DNA of 64,000 bases from Nageia nagi (lineage: Eukaryota; Pinophyta), in NCBI GenBank assembly GCA_050084985.1, contig JBITNC010000002.1, positions 17,732,001 through 17,796,000 on the forward strand, written 5' to 3'. The notes below the pieces were generated by a model. That model did not search any database and was not told the DNA's origin. It saw only the letters and a list, made by a program, of their open reading frames with translations. The position numbers and the translations under genes were made by a program. How positions within the stretch are numbered: position 1 is the first letter of the stretch; each line of letters opens with the position of its first letter. Positions 23,981-36,120 of this stretch are shown here, piece after piece.

Positions 23981-24389
23981 TTTTTTTTACCTATAATGGT
24001 AGGTATGCATTTAATTTTTTTTGCCTACTTGCAAGCAACTTGGTTGCATATAGAAGAAAGCATATAATCTTTCCTTTGGCAGATTTTTAGTTTGCTTGCA
24101 AGACTTTTTTTATTAAATGCACTTAGATCTACTTATACTCCAACTTAGAAATCATTAAATGCATTTAAATGCCTACAAGTCACTTAAAGTATTTTCATGA
24201 TGAGCATACTTATATTACTTTTGACTTGGTCCAACATTCATTATTACTATTAAATGCACTTATTCAAAATACTTTTAAGGATAAATTATTTAGTATGCTA
24301 CCTTTAAGGATAAACCTTTAAGTAAAAAAGAGGGGGAATTTGTATAAATTTCTTAAATTTTTATCTAGTTTGCATATTAAATTATTACT

Positions 24390-24760
24390 TTAAGTTAAAA
24401 AGATGCATGCTTATGCTTAGTACTTAAATTTTTTACTTTAAGATGCATGCTTATGCTTAGTACTAAATTTTTTACTTTAAGATGCATGCTTATGCTTAGT
24501 ACTAAATTTTTTACTTTAAGTTAACAAGATGCATGCTTATGCTTAGTACTTAAATTTTAAGTTAAATGCATGTTTAATATTTATTTGTTAAGTAAATAAA
24601 TGCATGCTTAGTACTTAATTTTTTAAGTCAATAATGCATGCTTAATACTTATTTGTTAAAGTTAATAAATGCATGCTTGGTACTTAATTTTTCTTTAAGT
24701 TAATATTGCATGCTTAGGACTTGATTCTTTAAGTTTAAAATATGCATGTTGAGTATTTAT
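24390..24760 (+). repeat. Element B leader, GCATGC tandem repeat
   Basis: A unit AGATGCATGCTTATGCTTAG followed by TACTAAATTTTTTACTTT begins at 24401, 24441, 24480 and 24527, and looser copies with AATGCATGCTTA continue to about 24740. Each unit contains the palindrome GCATGC. Confidence 0.8.
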
Positions 24761-25029
24761 CCTTTATGCAAATTTAACTTATGCAAATTTTTAGAATTAA
24801 TACATACTTATGCTTAAGTATTTATCATTTTTTTTGCAAAGTTAACTTATGCAAAATTAGGATTGATGTAAATATGTCTTTTAGGGGTTGGTAAACAAAA
24901 CCCATTAGACACTTAGGTTTCAAATTTTTGCATGGATGATATTTTACTTATGCTCTTTTACTTCATGTTTCACACTTTGATTTATTTGCTTATGCAAATA
25001 AAAATGCAAATATTGATACGAGCAACCCC

Positions 25030-25450
25030 CTAAAATGAACACATCTACATGTACATTCTATAACATGACTTGTTTGGAGATACATGAGGTGAGGAGAGGC
25101 GGACTAGAGCCTTTAAGTTTGATAATCTAAGTGGTGAAAAGTTCATACTTCTGAATTGCTCCTAAGTCCTCTGTTGGTCTAGATATAACTCTAATAGGTG
25201 GACAGACATATGTGTAATGATACCACATGTTTGCACGTCCATTCAGAGATTATTCTAATAACTTTGAAGGATAACTTGAAACTTAATCAAGATTAATAAT
25301 TTGATTGATCCAATAAATATTATAACCTTAAAAAATAGTAGGTACTTCTTCTTATGAGAGCATAAAACTAACTAAGCCAAACTAGTTGAGGATTGGTAGT
25401 ACTTGGACTTTTCTTATGTGGGCATATAGATGAAGGTCTAATTTTATACA
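25030..25450 (+). other. Conserved leader block of element B
   Basis: Sense-strand copy of the block 5' of gag found in A, C and E, with the same order of landmarks (AATAGGTGGACAGACATATG, TGATACCACATGT, AGTTGAGGATTGGTAGTACT). It is non-coding. Confidence 0.6.
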
Positions 25451-25668
25451 AAAAAATAAGCTTCAACAATATCACTCTACATCTATGGTTTTTGAGATGA
25501 GAAATGTATTTGGGTACATAGATTATTTGAGTTGTAAAATATTTGCACTTGTGAATCAAATCATGCATATTTTTTATGTTAAAATTAACATGTATTTTTT
25601 ACTTTGTTAAAACTTAACATATAATGTTGTTAACCATATGCTTATTATTTCACATTCTTGTGTAGCAA

Positions 25669-27167
25669 ATGGGAGATTCCTTTTTATCCAAACACATTCT
25701 TGATGGTTCCAACTTTAGGATTTGAGAACCATGGATGAGAGCTAAATTATAGGTAAGGAAGCTTTGACAAACAGTGAATGAGAACCTTATACCTCCTATA
25801 GATGAGAAGGTAGTATAGGCTTACAACATGAAGAATGAGTTAACAACCTCAATGATTTACGATACAGTTTTAGATGATATGCTCCTGATGATTTCCTCTT
25901 TAACTTTGATAAAAGAAGATTGGGATAAGCTTAAGTAAATCTACCTTGGTTCAAATTTTTTAAGAAAGTTTACCATTTTTCAAAAGTTGCTTCAATCTCA
26001 TTAAAGAAAAAATGAAAATGTGGATATCTACTTGAACAAAATAATTAACCTAAAGACCCAACTTCTTGCTTGTGGGTGCAATTAGATCAATGATAAGTTC
26101 ATGGTCTTCATCATTCTTCAAAGTTTTTCTTCAAAATTTGGAAATTTTGTGATGATTATGGAAACAAGGCTTGATGATGAAGAAGAAGTCTTCTCCCTCG
26201 AGAACCTTTCTAAGCACCTATTGAATCATGAGAAAACCTTATACAATAAAGTGTTGATTTCTTCTCCTAAGGATAATAATGTTTCTCTTAGAGCAACCAA
26301 AACTTCTTTTAAGAAGTTTAACTGTAAAAAAAAATATTATCCTTCTTCTTCTAAAAGGTTTGAGAAAAGAGGTAATGGCTACAACAACAATAATAGCAGG
26401 AATAATGACAACAATAACCATTTCAAGCAAAGAGATGAAAAAGGAAAAGCAAATAATACATATCCTAAGAAAAAGTTTGATCGTATTTGTAACTATTATG
26501 GCATCCAAGGTCAAAAAGAAGTTATTTGCTACAAAAAGAAAAGAGAGGAAAAAAACAAAGGTAATGAAAATGTAAAGAACTTGAAAATAAAAAAAATATT
26601 CATGTTGGTTTTGCTACGATGCTCTGCTCCATGTCTTGCACTTTTTTATCTAATTGGATTATTGATTTTGGTTGCACTAATCACCTATGCTTTGAAAAGA
26701 AAAAGTTTGAGAACTTTCACAATTATAAAAAATATGTAGATGTGATAGGTGATAACTCTACTCTTGAAGTCCAAATAATTGAAAATATGTTAATTCACGA
26801 AAAGGTTCTTAAAAATGTTCTCTATGTTCTTAAGTTAAGGATGAGCCTTCTCTCTATGATCCAAGTTGCTAGAAAAGAGTACCTTTTTGAGTTCAATTCT
26901 CAATTCTCATGCATTAAGAAAGGACTTACCACTTTCGTTAAAAGATTTGTGAAAGATAACCTCTACATTATGGATCGAATTCCATCAAAGATGTGTCTTG
27001 TTTCAAGTATGTGTTCTAAAGGTAATCTTTGGCACCATTGTTTAGGGCGCCTTAACCATAAGAGTATTCAAGTCATAAAAGATAAAGAACTTATGAAAAG
27101 TTTGTATTTAATTTCTCTTTCAATTGGTCTATGTGAGAAGTGCATTCTTGATAAGATGCATAGATAA
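25669..27167 (+). pseudogene. Element B gag, protease and pre-integrase remnant
   Basis: It starts at ATG 25669 (MGDSFLSKHILDGSNF). Stops and frameshifts interrupt it. Open stretches are 26101-26739 and 26619-27167, which overlap in different frames. They contain a degenerate knuckle (CNYYGIQGQKEVICY, with the second Cys and the His lost), a protease motif IIDFGCTNHLC in which DSG has become DFG, and the pre-integrase motif NLWHHCLGRLNHKSI. The loss of knuckle and protease residues shows this copy cannot make a working gag-protease. Confidence 0.85.
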
Positions 27168-29585
27168 AATTTTAAAAAAGATAAGTAACAAAAACATCTC
27201 AACCTCTTCAACTTGTGCATTTAGATTTGATAGGTCTATTTCAGATTAAATCTCTTGAAAGAGCATCTTACATCTAGACCTTCATTGATGACTTTAGTAG
27301 GATGACCTTTGGATATCTACTTGAGCACAAGGATCAAACCTTTGAGAGTTTTAGAGTTTTTGAGGCTTTTATTAAGAATCAAATTAACCTTAAAATCAAG
27401 ATGTTAAAATCAAACAATAGGAGAGAATATAACAACAACGAGTTCAATGATTATTATGCTAAGTATGGAATCAAGAGGTAGTTTATGATTCCTTACCCTC
27501 TTCAATAGAATGATGTTTACCAAAAGAAAAAATAGAACAATTATGGAGATGACTAGATGCATGTTGGATAATCTTCTTAGTTTCATATGGGGTGAAGCTA
27601 TGAGCATTGCTATTTACATCTTGAATAGGTGTCTCACAAAAATCGTTCAAAGTAAAACTTCTTTTTAGGCTTGATCAAGAAGAAAACATAACATTTCTCA
27701 CCTTAGGGTGTTTGGTTGTGAAGCATTCTTGTACATAGTTTCTAATAAAAGAAAAAAGTTGAACAAAAGATCTAAAAAATGCATCTTTATAGGTTATGAC
27801 AATTAACATAGAGACTACAGACTCTACTCTCCATCCTACAAAACCGTGTTTATTTCAAAGGATGTAAAGTTCAATAAACTTCTTAAAGAATCTATTTCTA
27901 ATGAGAATGTTGATGATCTAGAGGCTTCTTCAGTTACTCTTAGCTAGTTAGATATTGATATAGATAAGTCTTCTCAGAAATAAAATTCTCCAACACAAAG
28001 GGTAATAAGAAGCATGACCTTGAATAAATCTTTATTTACTAAGATTGACAACAAGCATAAGTCCTCATCCTTCAAAGAAGCTTCAAAGCATGAGTGTTGA
28101 ATAGAAGACATGAAAGTGGAGTATGAGACACTTATAAAAAATAAAACTTGGGACTTGGTTTCTTATCCCAATGAGAAAAGAATGTGATTGGCAATAAATG
28201 GATCTATAAGGTCAAGTTCAATTCAGTTGGAGATATTGAGAAATATAAGGCAAGGCTAGTAGCTAAAAGTTTTGCTCAAAAATACAATGTAGATTATGAA
28301 GAAACCTTTGCTCTCGTAGCAAAGATGCCTACTATAAGGATTATCTTTGCTCTTTCTACAACTTAAAGATGGAAATTATTTTAACTTGATGTCAAGAGTG
28401 CATTTCTCAATGGTGACTTAGATGTGGAAATTTTCATGAATCAACTACAAGGGTTCATTGTAAAAGGAAAAGAGTTCTTTATGTGCAAGCTAAAGAAGTC
28501 ATTATATGGATTTAAGCAAGCACCTAGAACTTAGTATAGAAAGATTTTAGGATACTTTGCATACATTAGTTTCTTCAAATTTTTTTGACTCTGATATATA
28601 TGTGCTCAATTAAGGGAAAGACATGGTATTATTTCTCCTTTATATAGATGACCTTCTGTTAATTAGGAATAATAATGAAATCATTCAAGAGTGCATATCC
28701 AAACTTAAAGTAACATTTGAAATGATTGATCTTGGTCTCTTATACTACTATCTTAGAATGCAAGTGTATTAATACAAAGATTATACTTATCTCAATCAAT
28801 TTAAGTATATATCAAACATCTTATAGAAGTTTAGAATAAAGGAATGTAGATATACTATGATCCCAATCTCTTCAAGAATCACTATTTTTCTAATCTCCAA
28901 CTCTCAGTTAGCTAATGCTACAACTTATAGGTAATTAATTAAGTCTTTTGTACTTGATTATATCCAGGCCATATATTACCTTTGTAGTGAATCTAATGGC
29001 ATGATTCATGCAAAAACCTTATGTTGAGCACCTCAATGATGTTAAACAAATCTTGAGGTATGTTGCAGGGACTAAGGATTTTGCTCTCAAGTATTCTAAG
29101 TTGTCCTCATTTATTCTCTTTGGATTCTCAGATTCTAACTATGGGGGAGATAGAGATGATAGGAAATCAACCTTTTTATATGTTTTTAGCATTGGTTCAG
29201 GTGCTATCTCTTAGGCTTCCAAGAAGCAACCTACTATTTCACTTTTTACCATAGAAGCTGAATATTGTGCCATGTCTATTACAGCTTAGAAAGCCATTTG
29301 GCTAAAGCATCTTTTGAAAAAAATTGGGTATCAACAAGGTGGCTCATCCTTGATTTATTCAGATAATTAGTTGGCTATTTCTTTGGCTAAGAATCTTGTG
29401 TTCCATCAGAGAATAAAATATATAAAACTTCATGCCCATTTTATCAGGGAGAAGGTTCTTGATGGCATCATACACTTGGAGTATTGTCCATCCACCTTAA
29501 ACTCTATTGATTTGTTCACCAAACCCCTCCTAGAAGCTCAATTCTGTAAGCTTAGAGATGCTATCAGGTTGGTGAAGTTACCCTA
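27168..29585 (+). pseudogene. Element B integrase, reverse transcriptase and RNase H remnant
   Basis: Integrase-like text (FIDDFSRMTFGYLLEHKDQ, about 27280) runs into the reverse transcriptase (NKWIYKVKFNSVGDIEKYKA at 28190, LYIDDLL at about 28640). RNase H follows (SDSNYGGDRDDRKST at 29130, HFIREKVLDGIIHLEYCPS at 29440). The YIDD box keeps both aspartates, but many stops and shifts break the frame. It ends near 29585 with KLP, as in element A. Confidence 0.87.
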
Positions 29586-29679
29586 AAGGGGAAGTGAAGT
29601 TTGAATTCTCATGTTGAATTCATGTTTGTGATAACAACTTCAACCTTTGAAGGATTTTATGTTGTATAGTGTTGATTTT

Positions 29680-29880
29680 GTTGAACACCTTCATAGTAAG
29701 TTCGCTTTGTGTGAAGAACTTATACAAAATTTTAAAAGCAAAAAGATTGGTCAATCTAGCATTGTTTAGTTATCCATGTGTAAGGAACTCTTATGTGTCT
29801 TTTGGCACTGTTCAGTTATCTATATGTAAGGAATTTGTATGTGCATACTCTATTTTGTAATGATAATCAACACATATTTT
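29680..29880 (+). repeat. Element B post-pol inverted-repeat segment
   Basis: A few degenerate units with inverted repeats, for example AAGTTC...GAACTT near 29700 and AGTTATCC...GGAACT near 29770. They lie between the pol end and the polypurine tract, like the arrays of the other elements. Confidence 0.5.
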
Positions 29881-30315
29881 ATATATAGCAGGTGACTATA
29901 TGTTTTTGGCATGGCATCTTTGTAATGACTTATAGTGCACCATTGATCAATTTATGATGGCATTTATGTGATTCACCTATCCTAATTGAGATGAATATGT
30001 TGCATCTAACTGATCTTGTTATTTGAGCTGCTTATGACTTGTAGGTTCTTTTGAGATTACAGGTTACTTACTTTGGATATGTAGGCTCTTGGAGACTCTT
30101 CATGACTTCCAATTGGATGACTACTTCATGTACATTGAATTCAATTATGGTTAATGATTGTATTTGATAAATTAGTGAGTCTCGAACTACATCTTACTTA
30201 CTTCATAAATATGTAAAAAGTTTCCATTTCTGATTGTATCTATTTGAAGGAGAACTCTCTTACTTTCTCTTCTTTTCTCTTATTTGCTTTATCCTAATAT
30301 TGCATTAAAGGAGAG

Positions 30316-30643
30316 TGTTGGAAGGTATAATGCATTATTGTAAAGGTTATGTAATAAACTTCTATGTAAGTTCACTAATATTTAAAGGTATCATTTGATA
30401 CCTTAAGTATTTAAGTGAATATGATAATATAACTTGTCCTACACTCAATGTCATGAGCATGCCTCTTGGGTAAAAGAATGTGCATGTCATGCTTTTGTAC
30501 ATTGGATAAAAGGGTGATCCAAAGTAGGATTTTGGTCTATAAATAGAAGGCTCCCTCTTTATGATAATACACTAATTTTGTGATGTAAAGTTATGTTATA
30601 AGATAGTGTTTAGAAAAAAAATTAAGAGGATTGTAAGAGTTCA
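30316..30643 (+). repeat. Element B internal LTR copy, 3' truncated
   Basis: It starts TGTTGGAAGG directly after the polypurine tract, so it is the position of the original 3' LTR. It stops at GATTGTAAGAG and is followed by about 20 bp resembling the LINE sequence left of the 5' LTR (30644-30662). Confidence 0.88.
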
Positions 30644-30662
30644 AAATCAAATTTATTCTTAT

Positions 30663-31164
30663 TGTTGGAATGTATAATGCATTATTGTAAAGGTTATGTA
30701 ATAATCTTCTACGTAAGTTCACTAATACTTAAGGGTATCATTTGATACCTTAAATATTTAAGTGAATATGATAATGTAACTTATCTTACACTTCATGTCA
30801 TGAGCATGCCCCTTGGGTAAAAGGATGTGTATGTCATGCTTTTGTATATTAGATAAAAGGGTGATCCAAAGAGGAATTTTGGCTTATAAATAGAAAGCTC
30901 ATTCTTTGTGATTACACATCAATTTATGGAGTAAAGTTGTGCTAGAATATAGTGTTTAAGAGTTGAGATTAGAAGGATTCTAAGAGAGTTGTATTTGTGA
31001 TTGAAGTAAAGATCTAGTTAGGGGATGTACTCCTAGTTGGAGAAACAACTTAAATCTTGTGTTATCTTTATGAGATTGCTTTGTGAGTTTGTTAGATGTG
31101 TATTTTGAGCTTTCATGTGATCTTAAGAGTTTAGAGTTATTCATGTTATAGTTCAATTCTCTCA
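30663..31164 (+). repeat. Element B terminal LTR
   Basis: A complete LTR of 502 bp flanked by CTTAT on both sides (30658-30662 and 31165-31169). In its first part it resembles the 5' LTR more than the internal copy. Confidence 0.9.
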
Positions 31165-31603
31165 CTTATCAATTTCAACTTTGAATACTAAAGATGATAG
31201 ATTTGGGAAGCGAAATCCCCATCAATGTGACTTGTAGAATTCATAAGCTTGCTTGATTTAGGACATAAATCATTTTCATTAGGTAGTCATTTTCTAATTG
31301 ATAAGCTTGCCACATCATTCTACCTTGCATCAGACAACACCCTACTTCTATCATCACCTATTTAGGGCATGTCCAAGACCTACACAAAAGCATCTTTACT
31401 CCGAGAACCATCAGATCTGAGCTCGCATTAAAGCCTCACCCCCACATTGTAGCTTGAGTCCAATCCAAAACTATATGCTCCACCATCATGACAACACTCC
31501 CCACCTTTATCCGCTCACAACTAGTAAAACCTATTATTTCCCTTATGAAGCATAGAATATGCTCAATCCATTTTCCTTCAGAAGTCTTCTTATTACACTT
31601 GTA

Positions 31604-31710
31604 ATTTATGATACAAAAGATAGTCACAATTTCTATTGCATATTGTTGATTTTTATCCTTGAAGACCATTAGGATGTTCTATATTTGGTAGGGTCTAATT
31701 GCAAGCAAAG
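31604..31710. repeat. Right part of the tandem repeat split by the LINE
   Basis: Continues the repeat unit of 11520-11840 across the LINE, sharing ACAAAAGATA, TTCTATA, TTGGTAGGGT and TTGCAAGC in the same order as 11650-11745. Confidence 0.6.
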
Positions 31711-31718
31711 AAAAAATG

Positions 31719-32310
31719 TGAGGCCTAATATTATATTGTAAATTTAAAATGTATTAGCTTCAAAGCTTGAATGTAAAGTACAACTTCATACATCACCTTT
31801 CAAAGGTAACTTTAGACTCCTTAATGACATTCCATATGACTCTTGGAATATCACTAATATTCCAATCTAAAAAAATATTTATTTTACTTATTATCATATT
31901 TATGACTCCTAAAAACTAATACAATCAACCACAATCCCTAAGGATTAGGTTTTCAACATTCTCCCTTAATTTGAAGTGGTATTTGTAAGTCCAAGCTTTC
32001 TTTTGATGTTCTCAAACTTTTCATGTCTAAGTGCTTTAGTGAATATGTATCCAATTTGCTCAATAATGGAATAATACTTCAAATGTATTATCTTGACCTC
32101 TATATTATGTTGAATTTAATGGTACTTCATGTTGATGTGGTTTTTTTAATCATGGAATATAGGATTCTAAGCCATTTTTCTTACTGAAGTATTATCAATC
32201 ATGAGTGAAGTTGCATTCACTTATTGTAAATCCTCCAATATTTTTTTGAGCTACATAATCTTTTTAGTTGCCTTTGCAGTTGCCACATACTTTGTGTCAT
32301 CCCCCTTTGA
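31719..32310 (-). mobile_element. Truncated copia remnant, 3' LTR and RNase H end
   Basis: A probable 240-bp LTR (31719-31958, TG...CA ends) is followed by a polypurine tract (minus strand AAGGGAGAA) and then a decayed RNase H C-terminus on the minus strand. Readable pieces are YVATAKATKK, the position of DNQSA (DNTSV), NPIFHD and GYIFTKALRHEKFENIKRK. It belongs to a different copia lineage from A-E, has no left-hand partner LTR here, and has several stops. Confidence 0.7.
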
Positions 32311-35189
32311 TTATTGTAATTAATTCTAGAATCCAACAGATTCCCCCTTGTATATATTTATTTAATTAATTAAGCTTTAAGTGTATTACTTGAGATAGAA
32401 GACATTAAGGGATGTTGGACCCCATTGTGAGCCCCAAGTGGGACCTCTCCCTCTTAAGTGTAGATTAGTGTGATTTAATGTGCTTAGGAATCCTTTATAG
32501 TGATTATGGAAATCCTAATGCTTATTTAACACTTACAAACTACTAGAGCATGGATAATCACTTAATGGCCCCAATGTTGAGATTAAGAGCACTTGTACAT
32601 ATGTGCCAACCTTAGAAAGGCTCTTAGACCCCCACGTTGGCCCATGAGACTCATGCATGCCTCCTTGACCCATGCATGCCCTCTAAGGTCCACATTGAGC
32701 TTGAGGACCCACATGGAGCAGATGGGAGACCTAGATACCCACTTTGGGTCTATAATGAGCCCTAAACACCATTGTTGGGGTTTGAGGGGTTGGGTGATGA
32801 CTTTGAGTGAGATCTAGATCTAATGTGAGCTATATTAAGCCTTGGAGCATCATTGCTGAATATATAGATTTATTATTATTACTCATATCATTCATTGGAC
32901 ACCAATCTTGGTGCAACATCAACCACATCACTAGGTACAACATCTAGGTGGGTTAACAGGCTGAGGGATCCTGTTGATCTACTATTAAGGTGTAGTATCT
33001 TAGTCCATCTAGTGGCATTCTAAGGTCGTATTCCTACCTTCAATGGATTCCAGGTATGGGATTTCTACAACAGAGATCCAGGTATGAGGGAGTGAGGTTA
33101 TCCCAACCATTGTTCCATTTGTCTAATATTGATAACATTTGTTGTGCCCTAGTTGGCTCCTTAGAGGCCAATGTTGAGCCCTTTGGGCTTGGTATCGTAT
33201 TATTATTACTTCATATCATTAATACAGTTGTTGGGAAATTGGCTCTCGATATAATCTTGTATACTTATCCATGTTTGCATTGTTGGGTTACTTTTATGTA
33301 TATATGCTTGTGTAAGCTAGACATTTGCATTGTGAGGTGTTTAATACTTGTATCTACTCTTCTAGGTTAGAAGTTCGCATTATTGCATTACTTAAGCTTT
33401 AATTGGTTGTCTTAAGTCAAACATTGATGCAAATTTGCTTGAATTGGTTTAATTACACTAGAATTTATGTTTGGGAATCTACATACTCTGGATCTATAGT
33501 GGAATTTGGTAGAACAAATTGCTTTCATAACCTTTAAGAGATAGTTTTTGATCAAATTTACTCATGAGATAACATGAAGTAGAAACTCCATTCTCCTTAT
33601 CTCCATTGAACTATAAATTTATAAATCTAATCAATCTAAAGTTTCTCACTTTGGAATATTTAAGCCTAAAATTTTGAGTTCCCTAAAAAAATCTAAGAAT
33701 TCTCTTTCTTGCCACCCTATATCTTTCTCACGTTTTTTTTCATAAATCAAGAAAGGATTCCAAAAACAAATGTCATCAAATATATCTCCTTTTTTTTTGC
33801 TCTTGATCCTAGAGATCTTTATTGAACTACTAATTAACTATTATGTAAAGTCAAGTTCAATAAGTGCCATCAAATATATCTCCTTTGTTTTCTCTTGATC
33901 CTTACTTTACTTTTTTGTTATCATAGTACATTGTATTAATTAGCTAGGTTTCATTATTCAATTAATTTATTCACAAAATTAATGTAATCATTTACAGAAG
34001 ATTAGGTCTTTGGCTTTTTGTTATATTCCTTATTCCTAAATAAATGAATAATGAAAAACATTAATTGAATTTTATTAAATAATAAAAATAACTCATTACC
34101 AATGTGACCTTTGTTGAATAGTTTGGTCATTAGGATTATTGAATATTTATGAAGGTTCAAATTCCAATAGTACCTTACAGTGATGATGCTAGTGCTTTAT
34201 GTTGAGACAATGGATGTTGTTGAATCGTAGTGATGGCATGACCACAAGAGCTTTCCAAAGTACTAGTGATTATGAATTTTATGGGTAAGGGAGGTGGATA
34301 CTTTAATATTATCAAGTAACCCATTTACTAACCAAAAATATATAAACATACATTGTTGAAAAGGATATTGTACAATCAATAATTTTGTACATGAATCAAA
34401 TTAGTACTAGTATATATTTAATAAATGCACAAAATAATTTAAAGGGACATAATCTATATGGGATATTATTATAGATTTTGTTAAAAGTTATGTTAATTAA
34501 ATTTTTACTTTAGATTATCAAGTAAGAGTTATTAAATAAGCTATAGCACAATTGGTTGTCAATGGCTATCAAGAATATTTCTTTGCTTCTAAATTTGAGT
34601 TGTTATTATCCTATAAAAGAGTTGAAGATAATGCATAAGAGCATATTAATGCAATATACATATGTTAAAATTTAAATGAGTAAAGTGAGTTATGTTAACA
34701 CCTTAAATATGAAAAAAATGCATTAAATATAGATAAATTAACCTTCACATGCAAAATGATAAGTGTAAGAGCAAGTTCCTACAAGGTTCCTCAGGTGAAA
34801 GATAACATTATATTTCTTTAAATCCCATGTAAATTAATAAGCCATCAAAATAAATGGTATGCCATATAACATCAAATACTAAGATTTTATCCATGTACTC
34901 ATATAAAGCATGGAAACAAAGAGGGGACCATTTATTTATACATATTATTAGATGTTAAGCTAGATTTAATATCATCATTATGTTTATCACCACATAACTA
35001 TATATGAATATTAAAGCCTCATGTTTCAATCCTATATCGTAATATAAGATAAATATAACATGGACCTATTTCAACCTTATTGTTTATTTTGATTTCTGTA
35101 GAAAAAGGACCCAACACATCATTCACCGCATCCATAAATTGAGCGATCACCATGAACCTAATAATTACATGACCATCATGATTGGGTAT
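32311..35189. other. Unassigned intergenic DNA
   Basis: No recognisable gene. A more GC-rich part (32430-33200) repeats words such as TGAGCCC and CCCA but gives no convincing frame. A short direct repeat containing ATCAAATATATCTCCTTT occurs near 33775 and 33870. The rest is AT-rich. Confidence 0.5.
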
Positions 35190-36120
35190 ACATTTGCTAA
35201 ACTTTATACCATGATAATAGACTTACTCTTTCACGACAATTGAAGGAGGAAGGACATAAGGCCATATGACCACATGCTAGGCTAGATTTTGGAAAGACCT
35301 CTAGAACATAAGTCACATTATGGTTCTCTATACCATTATCAAGGAGGTGTAGTTTAGATCTTTGAAAGTATATTTTTGCCTGAAAGACTTTTGAAAAGCT
35401 TTCAACACTGCACCTTGATATTTTTCACTTGAGAGCCTATGATCGATCAATGTCCCCAAGTAGTTTTATTGGTGGTATCATGATTGTATGAGATAGTGAT
35501 GATTCAATTCTATTCTACATAGGGGCTTTTAAACATGATTTTAAATAACATATGAGTGAAACATGGTGTCCCTCTTTCTCCAATACTCTTCAAAATCTTT
35601 ATTGATGAACTTGAGTCATTCATCCATGAGTGCACACACATAGAGGATGGCTACTTCACCATATATTGATATCTATTCTTCTCTTTATTAATGATGTTCT
35701 TTTGGCCTTGATCCCTAAGGGATTATAATGTCATTTGGATGCACTTATTATGTTTTGCAATGTAAGAAAACTAACAACAAACCCATCCAAAACTTGTATA
35801 ATGGTATTTAATACTATCAAAGAGGCCATTTCCCATCTTCACTTCCATTTTCATGGATAAGAGGTAGAGATCGCCACATCTTACTTGTACATGGGTATCC
35901 TTTTCATTGGACACATTTGGAATGAAATTGACCACATATGCTTGCATCTATAAGGTTAATGCAACTCTTCCTTGGCTCAAGCGAAGTTATTTTAGAGCTC
36001 ATCTTCATGAAATTTTAGTCAAGATGAAAATATTTAGTTCCTTGGTCAAGCTGATTATAACATATGGTTTAGAGATTTGGTAGATGGACAAAACCTAAAA
36101 CACCTTGGGATAAAAATTTT
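35190..36120 (+). pseudogene. Decayed non-LTR (LINE) reverse transcriptase fragment
   Basis: Across shifting frames the plus strand gives the ordered motifs of a LINE reverse transcriptase. These are CLKDF-stop-KAFNTAP (usual form VDFKKAFDTVP) near 35380, KHGVPLSPILFKIFIDELE near 35555, FINDVLLALIPKG (usual form YADDVVLLA) near 35685, and NPSKTCIMVF near 35780. Many stops are present. It is more decayed than, and separate from, the ORF1-only LINE further left. Confidence 0.7.

Larger units (their letters stand above)
22371..31164 (+). mobile_element. Ty1-copia element B, with duplicated 3' end, inserted in the LINE
   Basis: The outer LTRs (22371-22873 and 30663-31164) are flanked by exact CTTAT duplications (22366-22370, 31165-31169), and removing them restores the LINE sequence. 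A third LTR copy (30316-30643) lies inside. It adjoins the polypurine tract at 30305-30315 but lacks its last 170 bp or so. The primer site at 22876-22887 reads TGGTATTAGAGC, with one change from the initiator tRNA-Met complement. Gag-pol is heavily broken. The leader is 2.8 kb. Confidence 0.92.
11827..31603 (-). mobile_element. LINE retrotransposon carrying ORF1 only, split by copia elements A and B
   Basis: Identical 14-bp sequences TTATTACACTTGTA at 11827-11840 and 31590-31603 flank the element. Next to the left copy is a run of T, which is a poly-A tail on the minus strand and marks the 3' end. Without the two copia insertions and one copy of each of their duplications, about 1.65 kb remains: 31589-31170 (G-rich 5' leader), 22370-21603 and 12324-11841. 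The interior encodes a DUF4283-like ORF1 with a CCHC knuckle, as in plant L1-type elements. No endonuclease or reverse transcriptase is present, and ORF1 leads directly to a short 3' UTR. Confidence 0.75.

Noticed and set aside
26239-26575. Overlapping frames on both strands within element B gag
   Set aside because: They are shadows of the Asn/Lys-rich gag frame, caused by AAC/AAT runs.
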